A DNA stretch of 64,000 nt from Strobilurus pachycystidiatus (taxonomy: Eukaryota; Basidiomycota; Agaricomycetes; Agaricales; Physalacriaceae), in contig JAHLMK010000014.1 in assembly GCA_019915135.1 (NCBI GenBank), forward strand, positions 434,001-498,000, given 5' to 3'. Below are positions 53,599 to 63,541 of this stretch, piece after piece; position 1 is the first letter of the stretch; the number at the start of each line of letters is the position of its first letter. Under the pieces are notes generated by a model. The model saw only the letters and a list, made by a program, of their open reading frames with translations, did not search any database and was not told the DNA's origin. A program made the position numbers and the translations under genes.

Positions 53599-55085
53599 TC
53601 ATTGTTTACTACTGCAAAATAAATCCACCCGATGCGCCTGCACGTCCGAAGTATCTAAATCCAAAGAAACGAGTGTACCTGAGGACGTGAATTCGGGTAC
53701 ACTAAGAAGGCGACATTGACGTCCGCCTGCCAATTCCAACGTCTTGGTACTGAAAGATTTTTGCCCACCGACGACGTAGACATCTGGACAAAAAGAAACG
53801 ATGAACGGGTCGCTGCTGAAAAACGGCGGACAAGGCAACGTGTCTGGTGACGACGGCGCCAAATGTCCGCAACAAAGAGTATACTGCAACAAATCAAGAA
53901 TGGTATCGCTTCCATCAGTATACTTAACAAGATCACATATTGCTCGTCCGGAATGGAGGAGAGTGACGAGTGTTCGATGTTGACCAGACATGGAGATGTA
54001 GGAAGGGTCAGTCAGGAGAGATAAATTCGAGGAGTGCTGTTGACTTTGAAACAGGAATCGAGGAAGGGCAGGTTGGGGTAAAAGTGCGCTGGAGCCATCG
54101 ATATCACCGGGCATGATATGCACAGGAAGCACTCGAAGCAGGCGCGACAACTGATCGCGAAAGACAGAGGCACCATTTGTCTGGGAAAATCAGAATTAGA
54201 ACCCCAAACAAATCGCACTAAAATACTTTTACCGAATGCAAGACAAAGGAATTCCCAACTAACGAGACTGAATGAACAGAATCGATATTCTGAAGACGAT
54301 TCAGACGAGGCCGACACGGCAATGAGAGACAAACCTCGAGAATCCAATCAACAGCTAGGGACCATTTGCGACCCGCTTTATCCAAATCTCCGACACAAAT
54401 ACCGCTTATGATTATTGACAATGTTTTGCGCCTTGTATCTGTTCAAACACCAGTCAATTAAACGGAGAATCGAATAAGACAAGGTCACCATACCAGGCGG
54501 TGCGATAGAATGTGGGTAAGGATCAGGCAAACCGGCGAGAACTGCATCGGCTACGTAAAAGTGCCCATCGTGTTTCAGAACGCCTAAGAATCCAATGACA
54601 CAACCAGTGACCAAAGGAACTCCGATACAGGATATCATAGAACAAGCCAGACGAGCGCTCTCGTCCTCTAGCCAGATACTGGAAAACTCCGAATAATAAG
54701 TGTCAGCCCATGCCGTGCCGAGCTTTCCATTCTAATGCGGTCAGCTCTCATAAATTCGACGATATGCGATACAAGACCAACATTGGCAATCACTTGCGTT
54801 CGAGCGTCCGGTTTCAATGGCGAGTCCACAAAGAGTGTACCAACGACGACACTTGGAACGAATGCTTGTACATCGCTGATACGCTCCACCAGCGTCGGCG
54901 GATCAGCTTATAACAATCAATAACAAAAATGATTATGGCCGACGAGACAAACCTGTCTGTTCCGAGCACCATTTGACAACCGCCGCGTCACTGACTTTGG
55001 GTCTGAGACGATTGAGCCGATAGAAATACACGTTCGCATATTGGGAAGAAAATCCGGAAGTGCCCAAATTAAAGGACGGCAACAT
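53599..55085 (-). CDS. DNA polymerase delta subunit 2-like protein
   Basis: ATG at 55,085 (MLPSFNLGTSGFSSQ). YANVYFYRLNRLRPKV, PSVVVGTLFVDSPLKP, WLEDESARLACSM and LVTGCVIGFLGVLKHDG match the OB-fold half of POLD2. SRLLRVLPVHIMPGDIDGSS, LLTDPSYISMSGQ, CGHLAPSSPDTLPCPPF, PDVYVVGG and the end VPEFTSSGTLVSLDL match the phosphodiesterase-like half. About eight exons with 45-50-nt introns; several mid-gene junctions are approximate. POLD2 scaffolds Pol delta. Compared with textbook family members the N-terminus is short and several normally conserved stretches are altered, so this may be a divergent paralog rather than the essential copy. It sits 86 bp downstream of a CCATCAG cluster and behind the Helitron helicase on the same strand. 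Confidence 0.85.
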
Positions 55086-55159
55086 GTCGTTAGGGAGACA
55101 AAAAACAAGCGGATGCGATCACAATTCAAAAGCGGAGTCAGAAATTGTCGGGAAACGTC

Positions 55160-55218
55160 ACGCGTCATCGGTGACCATTGGTATTCATCAGTACCCATCA
55201 GTGTCCATCAGTGTACAC
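55160..55218. promoter_or_regulatory. ACGCGT box and CCATCAG cluster 8
   Basis: CACGCGT at 55,160-55,166, then GACCATTGGTATTCATCAGT, ACCCATCAGTGTCCATCAGT. It lies between the POLD2-like start and the end of the Helitron helicase gene. Confidence 0.6.
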
Positions 55219-55292
55219 GAGACCCTTTGCCGAGATCGAATCCCAAATTTGCCGCCGCAGATCTGACTACCAATATCGTTGTATCGGGAAAA

Positions 55293-58200
55293 TTAACGCT
55301 TTCGTTTCTTTCTGGTCGTATTTGTTGGAACAGTACGTGACCGTTTTTTACTTCCACTGGCCAGCTCGGTTGTCGCAGAACCAGTATTCGCATCCTCCTC
55401 TGCTGATACCTGTTGGGTTAATAGCACCAATGGTGTATCTGGTAAACCAATAGCCGCCCAATTCGTCGCTTCTCGTTGTAAAGCAGCTAACTTTCGCGGC
55501 GTGAAATCCAAATGGGTTTCTGCCGAAGGTGCATCACTGATACTGACGTCGACATCATCAACGTCAGGTGGACTCAGCGATTTAATGAATTCTCGCGCTC
55601 TTTTTTGTTCTTCGCCAAGACCATGCTTTGCGATAGAAGCCACATGCTTGATTTGAAGGCGCCTCATTTCTATCCGACTGTCTTCGGAAGGTCTGGTCGT
55701 AATGCGTTCCTTTGGGAACCTCCTGGCGATCAACAATCCGTCTAGAGACGTAACGCGCGAGACCATGACATACGCAGCTTCAATGCCACGACACGACGCC
55801 AAGTCGATGATCACGTTCGTCAATGTTTGTCCTTGAGATTTATGTGCTGTCAGACAAAACCCAGGCTGGATTGGTACCTGCCAACGAGTTATGCTGCACT
55901 TCTTGCCAGTGAACTCATTGACATAGGTGAGGCTCACTTTATCACTGATGGCGGGAGCTAGTCCTAATTCCAAATCCGGCATCGCTAAACCCGTCATACC
56001 ATCAGCTTTGACGATACAAGAGGTCGCGTATCTACGTCCTTCTTCGTCTGTACGATAACGAATTTTGACTAACGTACCCTTACAGCCGTTGACTATGCCA
56101 CCGCCGACGTCGTAATTATGAGAAAACACAACAGGCATCCCGATAACCAAGGGTAAACGACCGAGGCGCTGCGACGTTTGTCCTGATTCCAAATTCCACA
56201 AGTGATCACGGAGATTCGGCTCAATTATCGGTTTTCCAGCGTGAATATCTTGCGAGTAATACCAATGCACGTCTCGTCCAGTACGTCGAGCATATTCGAC
56301 AGTTGCTTTTTCATTAATAGCATCCTTTACTAAATTCTTGTAGACAATGACAGACGCGTCTTTCCAACCGGTCTGAGTCCAGTCGGGTTTCACTTTATTG
56401 ACGAGCCTCGAGTTCAATAACGCAAAATCCTCGTCAGTACACCGACCAACTCGAAGTCGATTTAGAAGCTCTAAAAAGCGTGCGCTGTTGTGACCATTCG
56501 CCTGCCTAAAATTCTCGTGCAACATCACGACCGTATCGAGCGAATACCATAACAACTTCCCGATCATAAGTATTTGCTGCTTATTGTTTGTAACTTTACT
56601 GAGATTCTTGATTTGACTGTATAGTCGTGTCTGGGAAACTGGGGGTAGCTGGGCGAAGTCGCCCGCGAAGATAACATTAACACCTCCGAAGGGCAAATCA
56701 TTTTCCTTTGCATCTTGCAGTGCCACAGATATCTTATACATAAGCTCGCACCCAATCATGGAGACCTCGTCGACGAACAAATAGTCGACACCTTGCCACA
56801 TTCCGATCAAATCTTGGGAGACTGCACTGTTCTTACTGTGCGCTTTCTTGCCGTGAGGAAGCATAAGACACGCGTGCAAGGTTGTACCTTGAATCATCTT
56901 TGCTGCAACACCGGTAAACGATGATAACCGGAAGCGACGTTTCTGATTGCTTTCATTGAAATAATCTGTGAGCGCATCGATTACACGAGACTTGCCCGTG
57001 CCTCCCGGTCCCCCAAGGAACATTTTCAACTGTGCCGCACCTCGCGTTGTACTGTGATTTGCAATGATTCTGAATGCACGACCTTGCTCGGCATTTAAAT
57101 TCCATTTTGCAACGATTGTTTCAATATCGACGATGTTAGTGCCATTCCGGGACGGAATCGGGTTCCCGATACCGGGTGAAGCTTCTTCGTTTGTCGGTGG
57201 ATCGAAATTCACATCACGAAAGTCGTTACCATCTTCGATTTCTACTTGCATCCATTCTGAAGAACGTTGCTCGCTGGTATCCCCAGCATCATCTTTATCT
57301 TTCTGTAACTGAGATACTTTTCGGAAATCTGTCCTACGGGCAGCGTACGTTTGCTTCCATATCTGTTCTTGATCGTTTGCGTCGTCGCTGTGAACGTACA
57401 CAGTGTCTGTATCACAATTCTGTGAATCGATGCGAATATGATTGGGAGATGTATATGCAGCAGGTCTCGAATCTGGGAAGAAACCACCCTGGTACAAACT
57501 TTGCAAGCACTCGTTTCGAGCGAGGAGATTCGCAATCTGTAATTTCGACTTGCCTTGTTGAATCAAATTCAAATGTTCCAGAATTGTCGACGGATCTTCC
57601 CCACCCGTGAAATCATCATCTACCACTCTGTTAGAACCGCCTAATGGCCCCAAAGTGACTGCCGTACGGTGTCGGCGTTGAGCGAAGAAGTCATCTCGAC
57701 TGTCGCGACACTCGTGCAACATTTGCATGTTGTCAAGGTGATTCTTCCACTCTATATGATCATTGAAATATGCCTCGAACGCAGATGACCACTTCTCCGT
57801 TGATTTTCTGAGATCAGAGATTGTTTCCCATGGCTTGAATAAGATGAGCATCAGCCGACAATACTTCTCATATAAAGGAGGTCGGTCTCGCCGAGGTATC
57901 GAGGGACCTAGCGGAACCGGAACGAGACGTTGGTCCATTCGAAGCACGCGTTGAAAGTGGTCTTTTTCCTCTACATGCCCTTCTGTGAAAGGAATGGATC
58001 TATCAGTGAAACGGTACTCTGGAACATCATCGGAGTCATCTTCCAACTGAAAGTCTCGGTCCTCTGCGTCAGAATCAGATTTCTTCGCTTTAATTGAATT
58101 TTTGTGCATCTTCACAACACCACTGACGTATTCCCAAACCGATATATCACGCAAAGAATCGCCGCGATGTCGATAATCATCCACAAGAGACCCACGCACT

Positions 58201-61200
58201 TTAAGCTCACCTTTTTTGCCCGCGGTGAAGTAGACCTCGTCGGAAGGCGCGGCATCAGGGTTTTCAGTGGTAATTGGATCGATAGGATCTAGGTCGGCGT
58301 CTACTGACGACAAAAGGCCATCGGAGTCTCGTACGGGATCACAGTCAACGTCTAGGCTAATATTCTCGTGTCGAACAATGTCCACCACATCATCGTATGT
58401 GACATCCATTCGCTCTTCGTCTTGTGGGATTAATACATCCGACGACGGGTAACATTCCGGCGAATGTTTCTGTGAATCCACTGCTGCTTCGAAACTAGTC
58501 CAAAATAATACACGGAACTTATGGTTAGTAAAATGATCTTGATTTCCTAGGAGGTACATCGCTACTTCTTGACCCGACAGCTCTTGTTTGGTCATCATCG
58601 CATAAGAACATTTCGTCAATAACTGTTTAGCACGCGTGGTGAGATCATCCTCATCTTCGTGAAAATCGGACAACTTGCGGACAGTCATCTCTAATAACGC
58701 GTATGCTACATTAGCTTTCAAACGCGACTTAGTTATATAATCTGTGATGTAGTACAAAACTGCCTTAGCGGATTGTCCAGATCCTATGAATTTGATATCC
58801 ATGTTACAGCGAACAGATCGAATGATAGTCTCATTGAAGTTGTTGACCATACCATCCAAGCACCGTAAACATATTTCCCCTGATTCAGGATCGATGACCG
58901 AATTTGGGTTGAAGTTACTAGGATCCAAATTGAATCTACATTCTAATGGTTTCTTAGGATCGCAATACTTGAAGCAAGTCTTTGAATGCTCGTGCACTTG
59001 ACTTTTCTTGACTAAATTGCGAAAATCTTGTTGATGGTATGCCATTTGGTCACCGAGAGGAACGTTTTTTCCAATCCCTCTCACAGCGCACGGATGTACA
59101 CGAGATGACGGCACATTGTCCACCGGTGTAGAGGGACAAGGCGGGATCTCATTAGAGATACTGTCGTCCAAAAAAGCGAGCAGACGACGAGCGAAATCGT
59201 CATCAGGATTAGCTACCAGGCGATTGCGTATCTCGTTAGGATTAAGGCCACCCTCAAGCCAAACTAACATGTGACAGTGCAAAGTTCCGCGTCCTTGAGC
59301 TTCGACGCATCCATACACAGCTTTAACGGTACCAAGTGCACCGTCAACTATACCGTTTCCCTCAGGATCGTAGCCCAAAGTCGTTTTGATAAACGCGTTC
59401 ATGTACGTATCAAAAAATTCGGCACCCAAAAATGGATTTTTGGCAATTCTGGCCTGCTGAGTATGAAAATTCGACTTTCCTACAATAAACTCATCTACAT
59501 CTATATCGTCACCAGCCAAAAAGCTAACAACGGGGTTGAATACGTCTGCTGGGTTGATTGTCAAATAAAAACTAGGTAATCCTTGATCAATCATCAAAGC
59601 GCGAATTTCATTTCTCATGACAGTTTTAGACGACGCTGAAGCGTCCACATGGCTGGTGACAGCCTTGACTTCGAGCATGAGCTTCAAAGCCATTTTCTCC
59701 TCTTCATTGTATGCAGTGGTGTGATCGCCGCGAGACATTCTCTCGGACACGGCATGTATACAAGCAGGCGTAACGGACGCGAACCGGCGAGCCACAGACG
59801 GAAACGATTGTTTCTTTGCTTTCAATCCAGCGTGAAGCAACAAGGTACGTCGTTGTAACATATTGAACGCAGAGAACAAGAACGAATTGTGCTCCTGAAA
59901 ACGCTTGTCAGCCAAACGGAAAAAATGTTGCACATTACGTTTGAATCCTACTGGTACTGTCCTGGAAATGTCTTCCGGTCCACCGATTCCGTAAGGAAAG
60001 AGTGTGGGGTACATAGAGGGAAACAGGTCTGGATTATCAAACTCTTTCGTGAATGTAGGTCCGTGCGGGATGCTCAGATAACCACCCTCTAAATTCTTGA
60101 CATGATTCCATGCAGCGTGGCGTAAGTCAGCAGACGACGCACTAGATTCAACACCATCAATGACAACAGTATCGAAGACGGGCTCTCGGTCATTTTGAGA
60201 TGGCTGGCGAGGAGTTTCTGCTGAACGATCACGATCGACGTCCACCCCCGGGCCGTCGGCAGGTTCATCATATCGCGAAGTAGATGTCTCGACGGCACCG
60301 CTGGGCAAAATGTGCGATATGTGGAATTTAAGCATCGGATTCTTTTCCAGTGCATGGAAGGTACTGTCATTGGGAATAATGTCCTTATATAAAGGATTAT
60401 TATCCATAAGCCATTTCAAGGCAGCTTTCACTTTGTCTCCACGAACATATAGTGGTTTGGCTTTTTCGTGTAGCCACTTTTCATCTGGAGGGCTAGAGCC
60501 AACAAAAATGACACACAAAGGAGATGTGATGTCGTCGATGTTGGGAGGCAGCGTCTTGGCGATCTCTCCAGGTCGTTGAGGATATACGATTACATGACCC
60601 ATCATCCCCCTCTGATGATAACCGCCCTCGCGACCTTCTTCTCGAAGCTGAATGACCCAACATTTACTGCGACATAGAGCTATCATCGACTCTTCTACAA
60701 TTGTCAGATCAGCCAACTCAGGCGGTATGGGACCATAATAATGACGATTGCATTGAGCCAAAGGGGGCACCTTGCCACGCCGTAGAGCGGAAATACACGT
60801 CGGACACAGAGCTAAACATAACTCATTTTGATTGTTCTGGGTGAGACCGTCTGGATGCAAAAGGCAACCGTCGACAGTATCATGTACAGAAGGAAGCGGC
60901 GCCGTACCCAGTGTATCGAGCTGCGGTTTCAATAATTCGAGGTCAACATCACAAGCGCGTAGAATTTTCTTCTTCACTAAAGGAACTGCTTCAGCGCACG
61001 AAGCGCAGGTGAATTTAGTCAAGGCATCAGAATTTGTGTTTGAGTGGAAGTCGCGAATCAATGCTTCCTTCCTCTCTCTAGACGGGTTCTGAGGCCAGTT
61101 TTTCTTCAGTTCCGCAACGCGCTCTAGCTTACGAGTTTCTAGTTCCGCCACGGACGCATTTTCTCGTGAATTGTGGCGGTGAACGGCTTGCTCAAGACTA

Positions 61201-63296
61201 CTCTTCTGAGTCACCAAACCATGCTTGTACTTTCTAAGAGCCTTACGAAGATCGCGAGTACTCATGTTTCTCGTGACCGGTACATTCAAGATTGTTAAGC
61301 AACGTCGCAGTACAGACGAAGAGGCATTCAATTCCAACAGGCCCAACAATTCATTTTGATATTGGATCGGAGGAACTGTCGTGTTAGGGCGATCATCCGG
61401 TTCACATGTAAGTCGTATGTGATTGCAATCAGACATGACATGAGCGGTGAACATTTCACGAAGATCATTGAATGTAGTAAACATGGTGACCGGTAACCGA
61501 TGAGAGCGAGCGTGAGCAAACAATGTACGTCGATCCCAATGTTCTGCCTTTTCTAATACTTCGACAACTGACTGGCCATGTAACGTTTGACGATACAGCA
61601 TGAGGGTACGAAGAATCTCAACCTTCGAACAAGTCGTGCTGGTCGGATAGCCAATGACGGATAACCAATATTGTAGAAAAGGGACAGCCAAAGCCTGTTC
61701 ATGCCAGGCCTGAAAGAGACAATCGACCAACTCAATGGCCATTTCATTTGCATGATTGTATGAATCAAAGGAGGGCCGACAAGCCAACGCTGCCGTACTA
61801 GCTTCCCCATGCCGACAAGCACCGGTCATGATGTGTCGAAGATAACTCTGGCGACATTGATCGAAAGTCATACCATCAAACTCTAAACCGTGCGCCATTA
61901 AGGATTGGTGTAAGGATGCGCCTGAAGCCGTGACCGCGGATCCCGCCACATCTGCTGACGACAAAAGGGCGACGACTACGTTTTTTAGGGATTCATTGAG
62001 CGGAAAAGGAATAACTAATTTGGCTGCAAATTGGATTAAAGACTGATAAGAAAACGGATCTTCGAATACTTGCACTGGAGCCGAACGTATATAATCTAGG
62101 GTCGCGTGAGAGCTATTTGCTGTGTAATGGGAGCCGGTGGCTTCGTGAGTGGTAAATTGTGAAGCAAGACCGGCACCAGACGCTTCGATGGATGAAAGAT
62201 CGTAACCGGTAGCGGCATCAACGCCAGAGGCGGGAAGAGAGCCAGACGCTGCGCCAGAGGCAGATTGGCAGCCAGAGGCAGGAGGAAAGCCAGAGGCAGC
62301 GCCAGGGGCGGGAGGAAAGCCAGAGGCAACGCCAGAGGCAGGTTGGGAGCCAGAGGCAGCGCCAGAGGCGGAAGGAAAGCCAGAGGCAGCGCCAGAGGCG
62401 AGAGGAAAGCCAGAGGCGGCGCCAGAGGCAGGTTGAGCGCCAGAGGCAGCGCCAGAGGCGGGAAGAAAGCCAGAGGCAGCGCCAGAGGCGAGAGGAAAGC
62501 CAGAGGCGGCGCCAGAGGCAGGTTGAGCGCCAGAGGCGGGAAGAAAGCCAGAGGCAACGCCAGAGGCAGGTCGGGGGCCAGAGGCAGCGCCAGAGGCGGG
62601 AGGAAAGCCGGAGGCAGCGCCAGAGGCAGGTTGGGAACCAGAGGCGAAATGGGAGCCAATGGCAGCGCCAGAAAGGCCACGGACATCGCCGAAAGCAAAT
62701 TCAGATCCGGAAGCAAGGGAAGAGCCAGAGGCGGACGAAGGCCACGAATGGGAATTGAAAAATTGACCGTAGGAATTGATGCCAGAGGGGTTGGATGAAT
62801 TGCTATTGAAACTGGGATGTCGAGTCCCTGAATCTGGCAGAGCCGTCCCTTGTATATTAAAAGTGCGAATCGGAGTCGGCGGATGATTGCGAATCGGAGG
62901 AAGTGAAAACGCGTTAGCCTGGCCAGGAATCCATGGAGAGCGAGTCTCAACGAATAAAGATATAATATCTAAAGTATGTTTGAGAAACACAAAAAAAAAG
63001 GTGAATAGCGAATACGCACGAGCGGGCCGCCTTCGCGAGGGAATAACGACATCCATGTAGGAAAACCAACGACGTCCTAGGACTATCGCAGGTGAAGCCT
63101 GTTCATGTACAATGAAGTCAATTATTGCAGAGCCATAAGAGCGCGTCGAGTCTCTCAGGTAGACAATTTTGCGAACGACGCCAGATGGTTGCCCAGCAAA
63201 TGCACACGAGATATAACATTCGTCTGTGGTTGCAAAAAGGACGTCGGAGATTGTAGCAGAGTCAATCTCTATGCGTAGTTCTGTGTTTGCGGCCAT
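55293..63296 (-). CDS. Helitron-type Rep/Pif1 helicase, up to 2,667 aa
   Basis: One 8-kb frame. Residues 1-92 (FIVHEQASPAIVLGRRWF) vaguely recall a retropepsin-like strand set. A possible 51-nt in-frame intron follows (62,973-63,023), then a Gly-Ala-Ser-rich repeat tract. A DUF6570-like block lies around 780-965 (CNRHYYGPIPPELADL, GYHQRGMMGHVIVYP). The HUH replicase has GTLHCHMLVWLEGG near 1,340 and the tyrosines of YYITDYITK near 1,515. The Pif1-like SF1B helicase has Walker A GGPGGTGKSR near 2,095, VDEVSMIG, FAGDFAQLPPVSQ and, near the end, FCLTAHKSQGQTL and YVMVSRVTSLDGLL. It should nick and unwind DNA for rolling-circle transposition. It ends in a basic KKRSR...RKKRKR nuclear signal. All main motifs are intact, but the TC...CTRR termini and 3' hairpin of a Helitron could not be located. 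Confidence 0.92.
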   Translation of the reverse strand: MAANTELRIEIDSATISDVLFATTDECYISCAFAGQPSGVVRKIVYLRDSTRSYGSAIIDFIVHEQASPAIVLGRRWFSYMDVVIPSRRRPARAYSLFTFFFVFLKHTLDIISLFVETRSPWIPGQANAFSLPPIRNHPPTPIRTFNIQGTALPDSGTRHPSFNSNSSNPSGINSYGQFFNSHSWPSSASGSSLASGSEFAFGDVRGLSGAAIGSHFASGSQPASGAASGFPPASGAASGPRPASGVASGFLPASGAQPASGAASGFPLASGAASGFLPASGAASGAQPASGAASGFPLASGAASGFPSASGAASGSQPASGVASGFPPAPGAASGFPPASGCQSASGAASGSLPASGVDAATGYDLSSIEASGAGLASQFTTHEATGSHYTANSSHATLDYIRSAPVQVFEDPFSYQSLIQFAAKLVIPFPLNESLKNVVVALLSSADVAGSAVTASGASLHQSLMAHGLEFDGMTFDQCRQSYLRHIMTGACRHGEASTAALACRPSFDSYNHANEMAIELVDCLFQAWHEQALAVPFLQYWLSVIGYPTSTTCSKVEILRTLMLYRQTLHGQSVVEVLEKAEHWDRRTLFAHARSHRLPVTMFTTFNDLREMFTAHVMSDCNHIRLTCEPDDRPNTTVPPIQYQNELLGLLELNASSSVLRRCLTILNVPVTRNMSTRDLRKALRKYKHGLVTQKSSLEQAVHRHNSRENASVAELETRKLERVAELKKNWPQNPSRERKEALIRDFHSNTNSDALTKFTCASCAEAVPLVKKKILRACDVDLELLKPQLDTLGTAPLPSVHDTVDGCLLHPDGLTQNNQNELCLALCPTCISALRRGKVPPLAQCNRHYYGPIPPELADLTIVEESMIALCRSKCWVIQLREEGREGGYHQRGMMGHVIVYPQRPGEIAKTLPPNIDDITSPLCVIFVGSSPPDEKWLHEKAKPLYVRGDKVKAALKWLMDNNPLYKDIIPNDSTFHALEKNPMLKFHISHILPSGAVETSTSRYDEPADGPGVDVDRDRSAETPRQPSQNDREPVFDTVVIDGVESSASSADLRHAAWNHVKNLEGGYLSIPHGPTFTKEFDNPDLFPSMYPTLFPYGIGGPEDISRTVPVGFKRNVQHFFRLADKRFQEHNSFLFSAFNMLQRRTLLLHAGLKAKKQSFPSVARRFASVTPACIHAVSERMSRGDHTTAYNEEEKMALKLMLEVKAVTSHVDASASSKTVMRNEIRALMIDQGLPSFYLTINPADVFNPVVSFLAGDDIDVDEFIVGKSNFHTQQARIAKNPFLGAEFFDTYMNAFIKTTLGYDPEGNGIVDGALGTVKAVYGCVEAQGRGTLHCHMLVWLEGGLNPNEIRNRLVANPDDDFARRLLAFLDDSISNEIPPCPSTPVDNVPSSRVHPCAVRGIGKNVPLGDQMAYHQQDFRNLVKKSQVHEHSKTCFKYCDPKKPLECRFNLDPSNFNPNSVIDPESGEICLRCLDGMVNNFNETIIRSVRCNMDIKFIGSGQSAKAVLYYITDYITKSRLKANVAYALLEMTVRKLSDFHEDEDDLTTRAKQLLTKCSYAMMTKQELSGQEVAMYLLGNQDHFTNHKFRVLFWTSFEAAVDSQKHSPECYPSSDVLIPQDEERMDVTYDDVVDIVRHENISLDVDCDPVRDSDGLLSSVDADLDPIDPITTENPDAAPSDEVYFTAGKKGELKVRGSLVDDYRHRGDSLRDISVWEYVSGVVKMHKNSIKAKKSDSDAEDRDFQLEDDSDDVPEYRFTDRSIPFTEGHVEEKDHFQRVLRMDQRLVPVPLGPSIPRRDRPPLYEKYCRLMLILFKPWETISDLRKSTEKWSSAFEAYFNDHIEWKNHLDNMQMLHECRDSRDDFFAQRRHRTAVTLGPLGGSNRVVDDDFTGGEDPSTILEHLNLIQQGKSKLQIANLLARNECLQSLYQGGFFPDSRPAAYTSPNHIRIDSQNCDTDTVYVHSDDANDQEQIWKQTYAARRTDFRKVSQLQKDKDDAGDTSEQRSSEWMQVEIEDGNDFRDVNFDPPTNEEASPGIGNPIPSRNGTNIVDIETIVAKWNLNAEQGRAFRIIANHSTTRGAAQLKMFLGGPGGTGKSRVIDALTDYFNESNQKRRFRLSSFTGVAAKMIQGTTLHACLMLPHGKKAHSKNSAVSQDLIGMWQGVDYLFVDEVSMIGCELMYKISVALQDAKENDLPFGGVNVIFAGDFAQLPPVSQTRLYSQIKNLSKVTNNKQQILMIGKLLWYSLDTVVMLHENFRQANGHNSARFLELLNRLRVGRCTDEDFALLNSRLVNKVKPDWTQTGWKDASVIVYKNLVKDAINEKATVEYARRTGRDVHWYYSQDIHAGKPIIEPNLRDHLWNLESGQTSQRLGRLPLVIGMPVVFSHNYDVGGGIVNGCKGTLVKIRYRTDEEGRRYATSCIVKADGMTGLAMPDLELGLAPAISDKVSLTYVNEFTGKKCSITRWQVPIQPGFCLTAHKSQGQTLTNVIIDLASCRGIEAAYVMVSRVTSLDGLLIARRFPKERITTRPSEDSRIEMRRLQIKHVASIAKHGLGEEQKRAREFIKSLSPPDVDDVDVSISDAPSAETHLDFTPRKLAALQREATNWAAIGLPDTPLVLLTQQVSAEEDANTGSATTELASGSKKRSRTVPTNTTRKKRKR
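62215..62690 (-). repeat. In-frame minisatellite coding ASGAASGFPP-type repeats
   Basis: Roughly 15-30-bp units (GCCAGAGGCGGGAGGAAAGCCAGAGGCAGC type on the plus strand) encode variable Ala-Ser-Gly-Phe-Pro repeats within the helicase N-terminal linker. The units are multiples of three bases, so copy-number change leaves the frame open. Confidence 0.85.
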
Positions 63297-63541
63297 GCTG
63301 AGAAGGGCGGCGAACGAATGAGATAGAGGATTTGAGCGTGAAAGCAGAAATAACCCCGAGTGCTTAAATGCGCCGGCAAAGTTTTCCGGTTCGGATTATT
63401 TATCCGAATTGTATCAACCATGTGCCTCTTTCGGTGTTCGTAAATTTAATGTCCATCAGTCTACGTCAGTGTCAATCAGCGGTTGAACACGGCAATATCG
63501 CTTATTTTCTTCCCCTTCTTTTAAATACAGCTCTTGCGGTA
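63297..63541. other. Promoter region of the Helitron helicase
   Basis: Non-coding, with CCATCAG cluster 9 at 63,451-63,480. No Helitron 5' TC terminus could be assigned. Confidence 0.45.
63451..63480. promoter_or_regulatory. CCATCAG cluster 9
   Basis: GTCCATCAGTCTACGTCAGT and GTCAATCAGC: three units about 155 bp upstream of the helicase ATG. Confidence 0.5.

Noticed and set aside
55086..55292. Helitron 3' terminus (CTRR with hairpin)
   Set aside because: No CTRR preceded by a convincing short hairpin could be singled out; a genome-wide alignment of copies would be needed.
62265..62798. Plus-strand open frame of 177 codons rich in Ala-Arg-Gly and a minus-strand 284-codon Leu-Pro-Ala frame over the same repeat
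   Set aside because: Both are out-of-frame readings of the triplet minisatellite inside the Helitron helicase gene; the helicase frame continues through with conserved domains.
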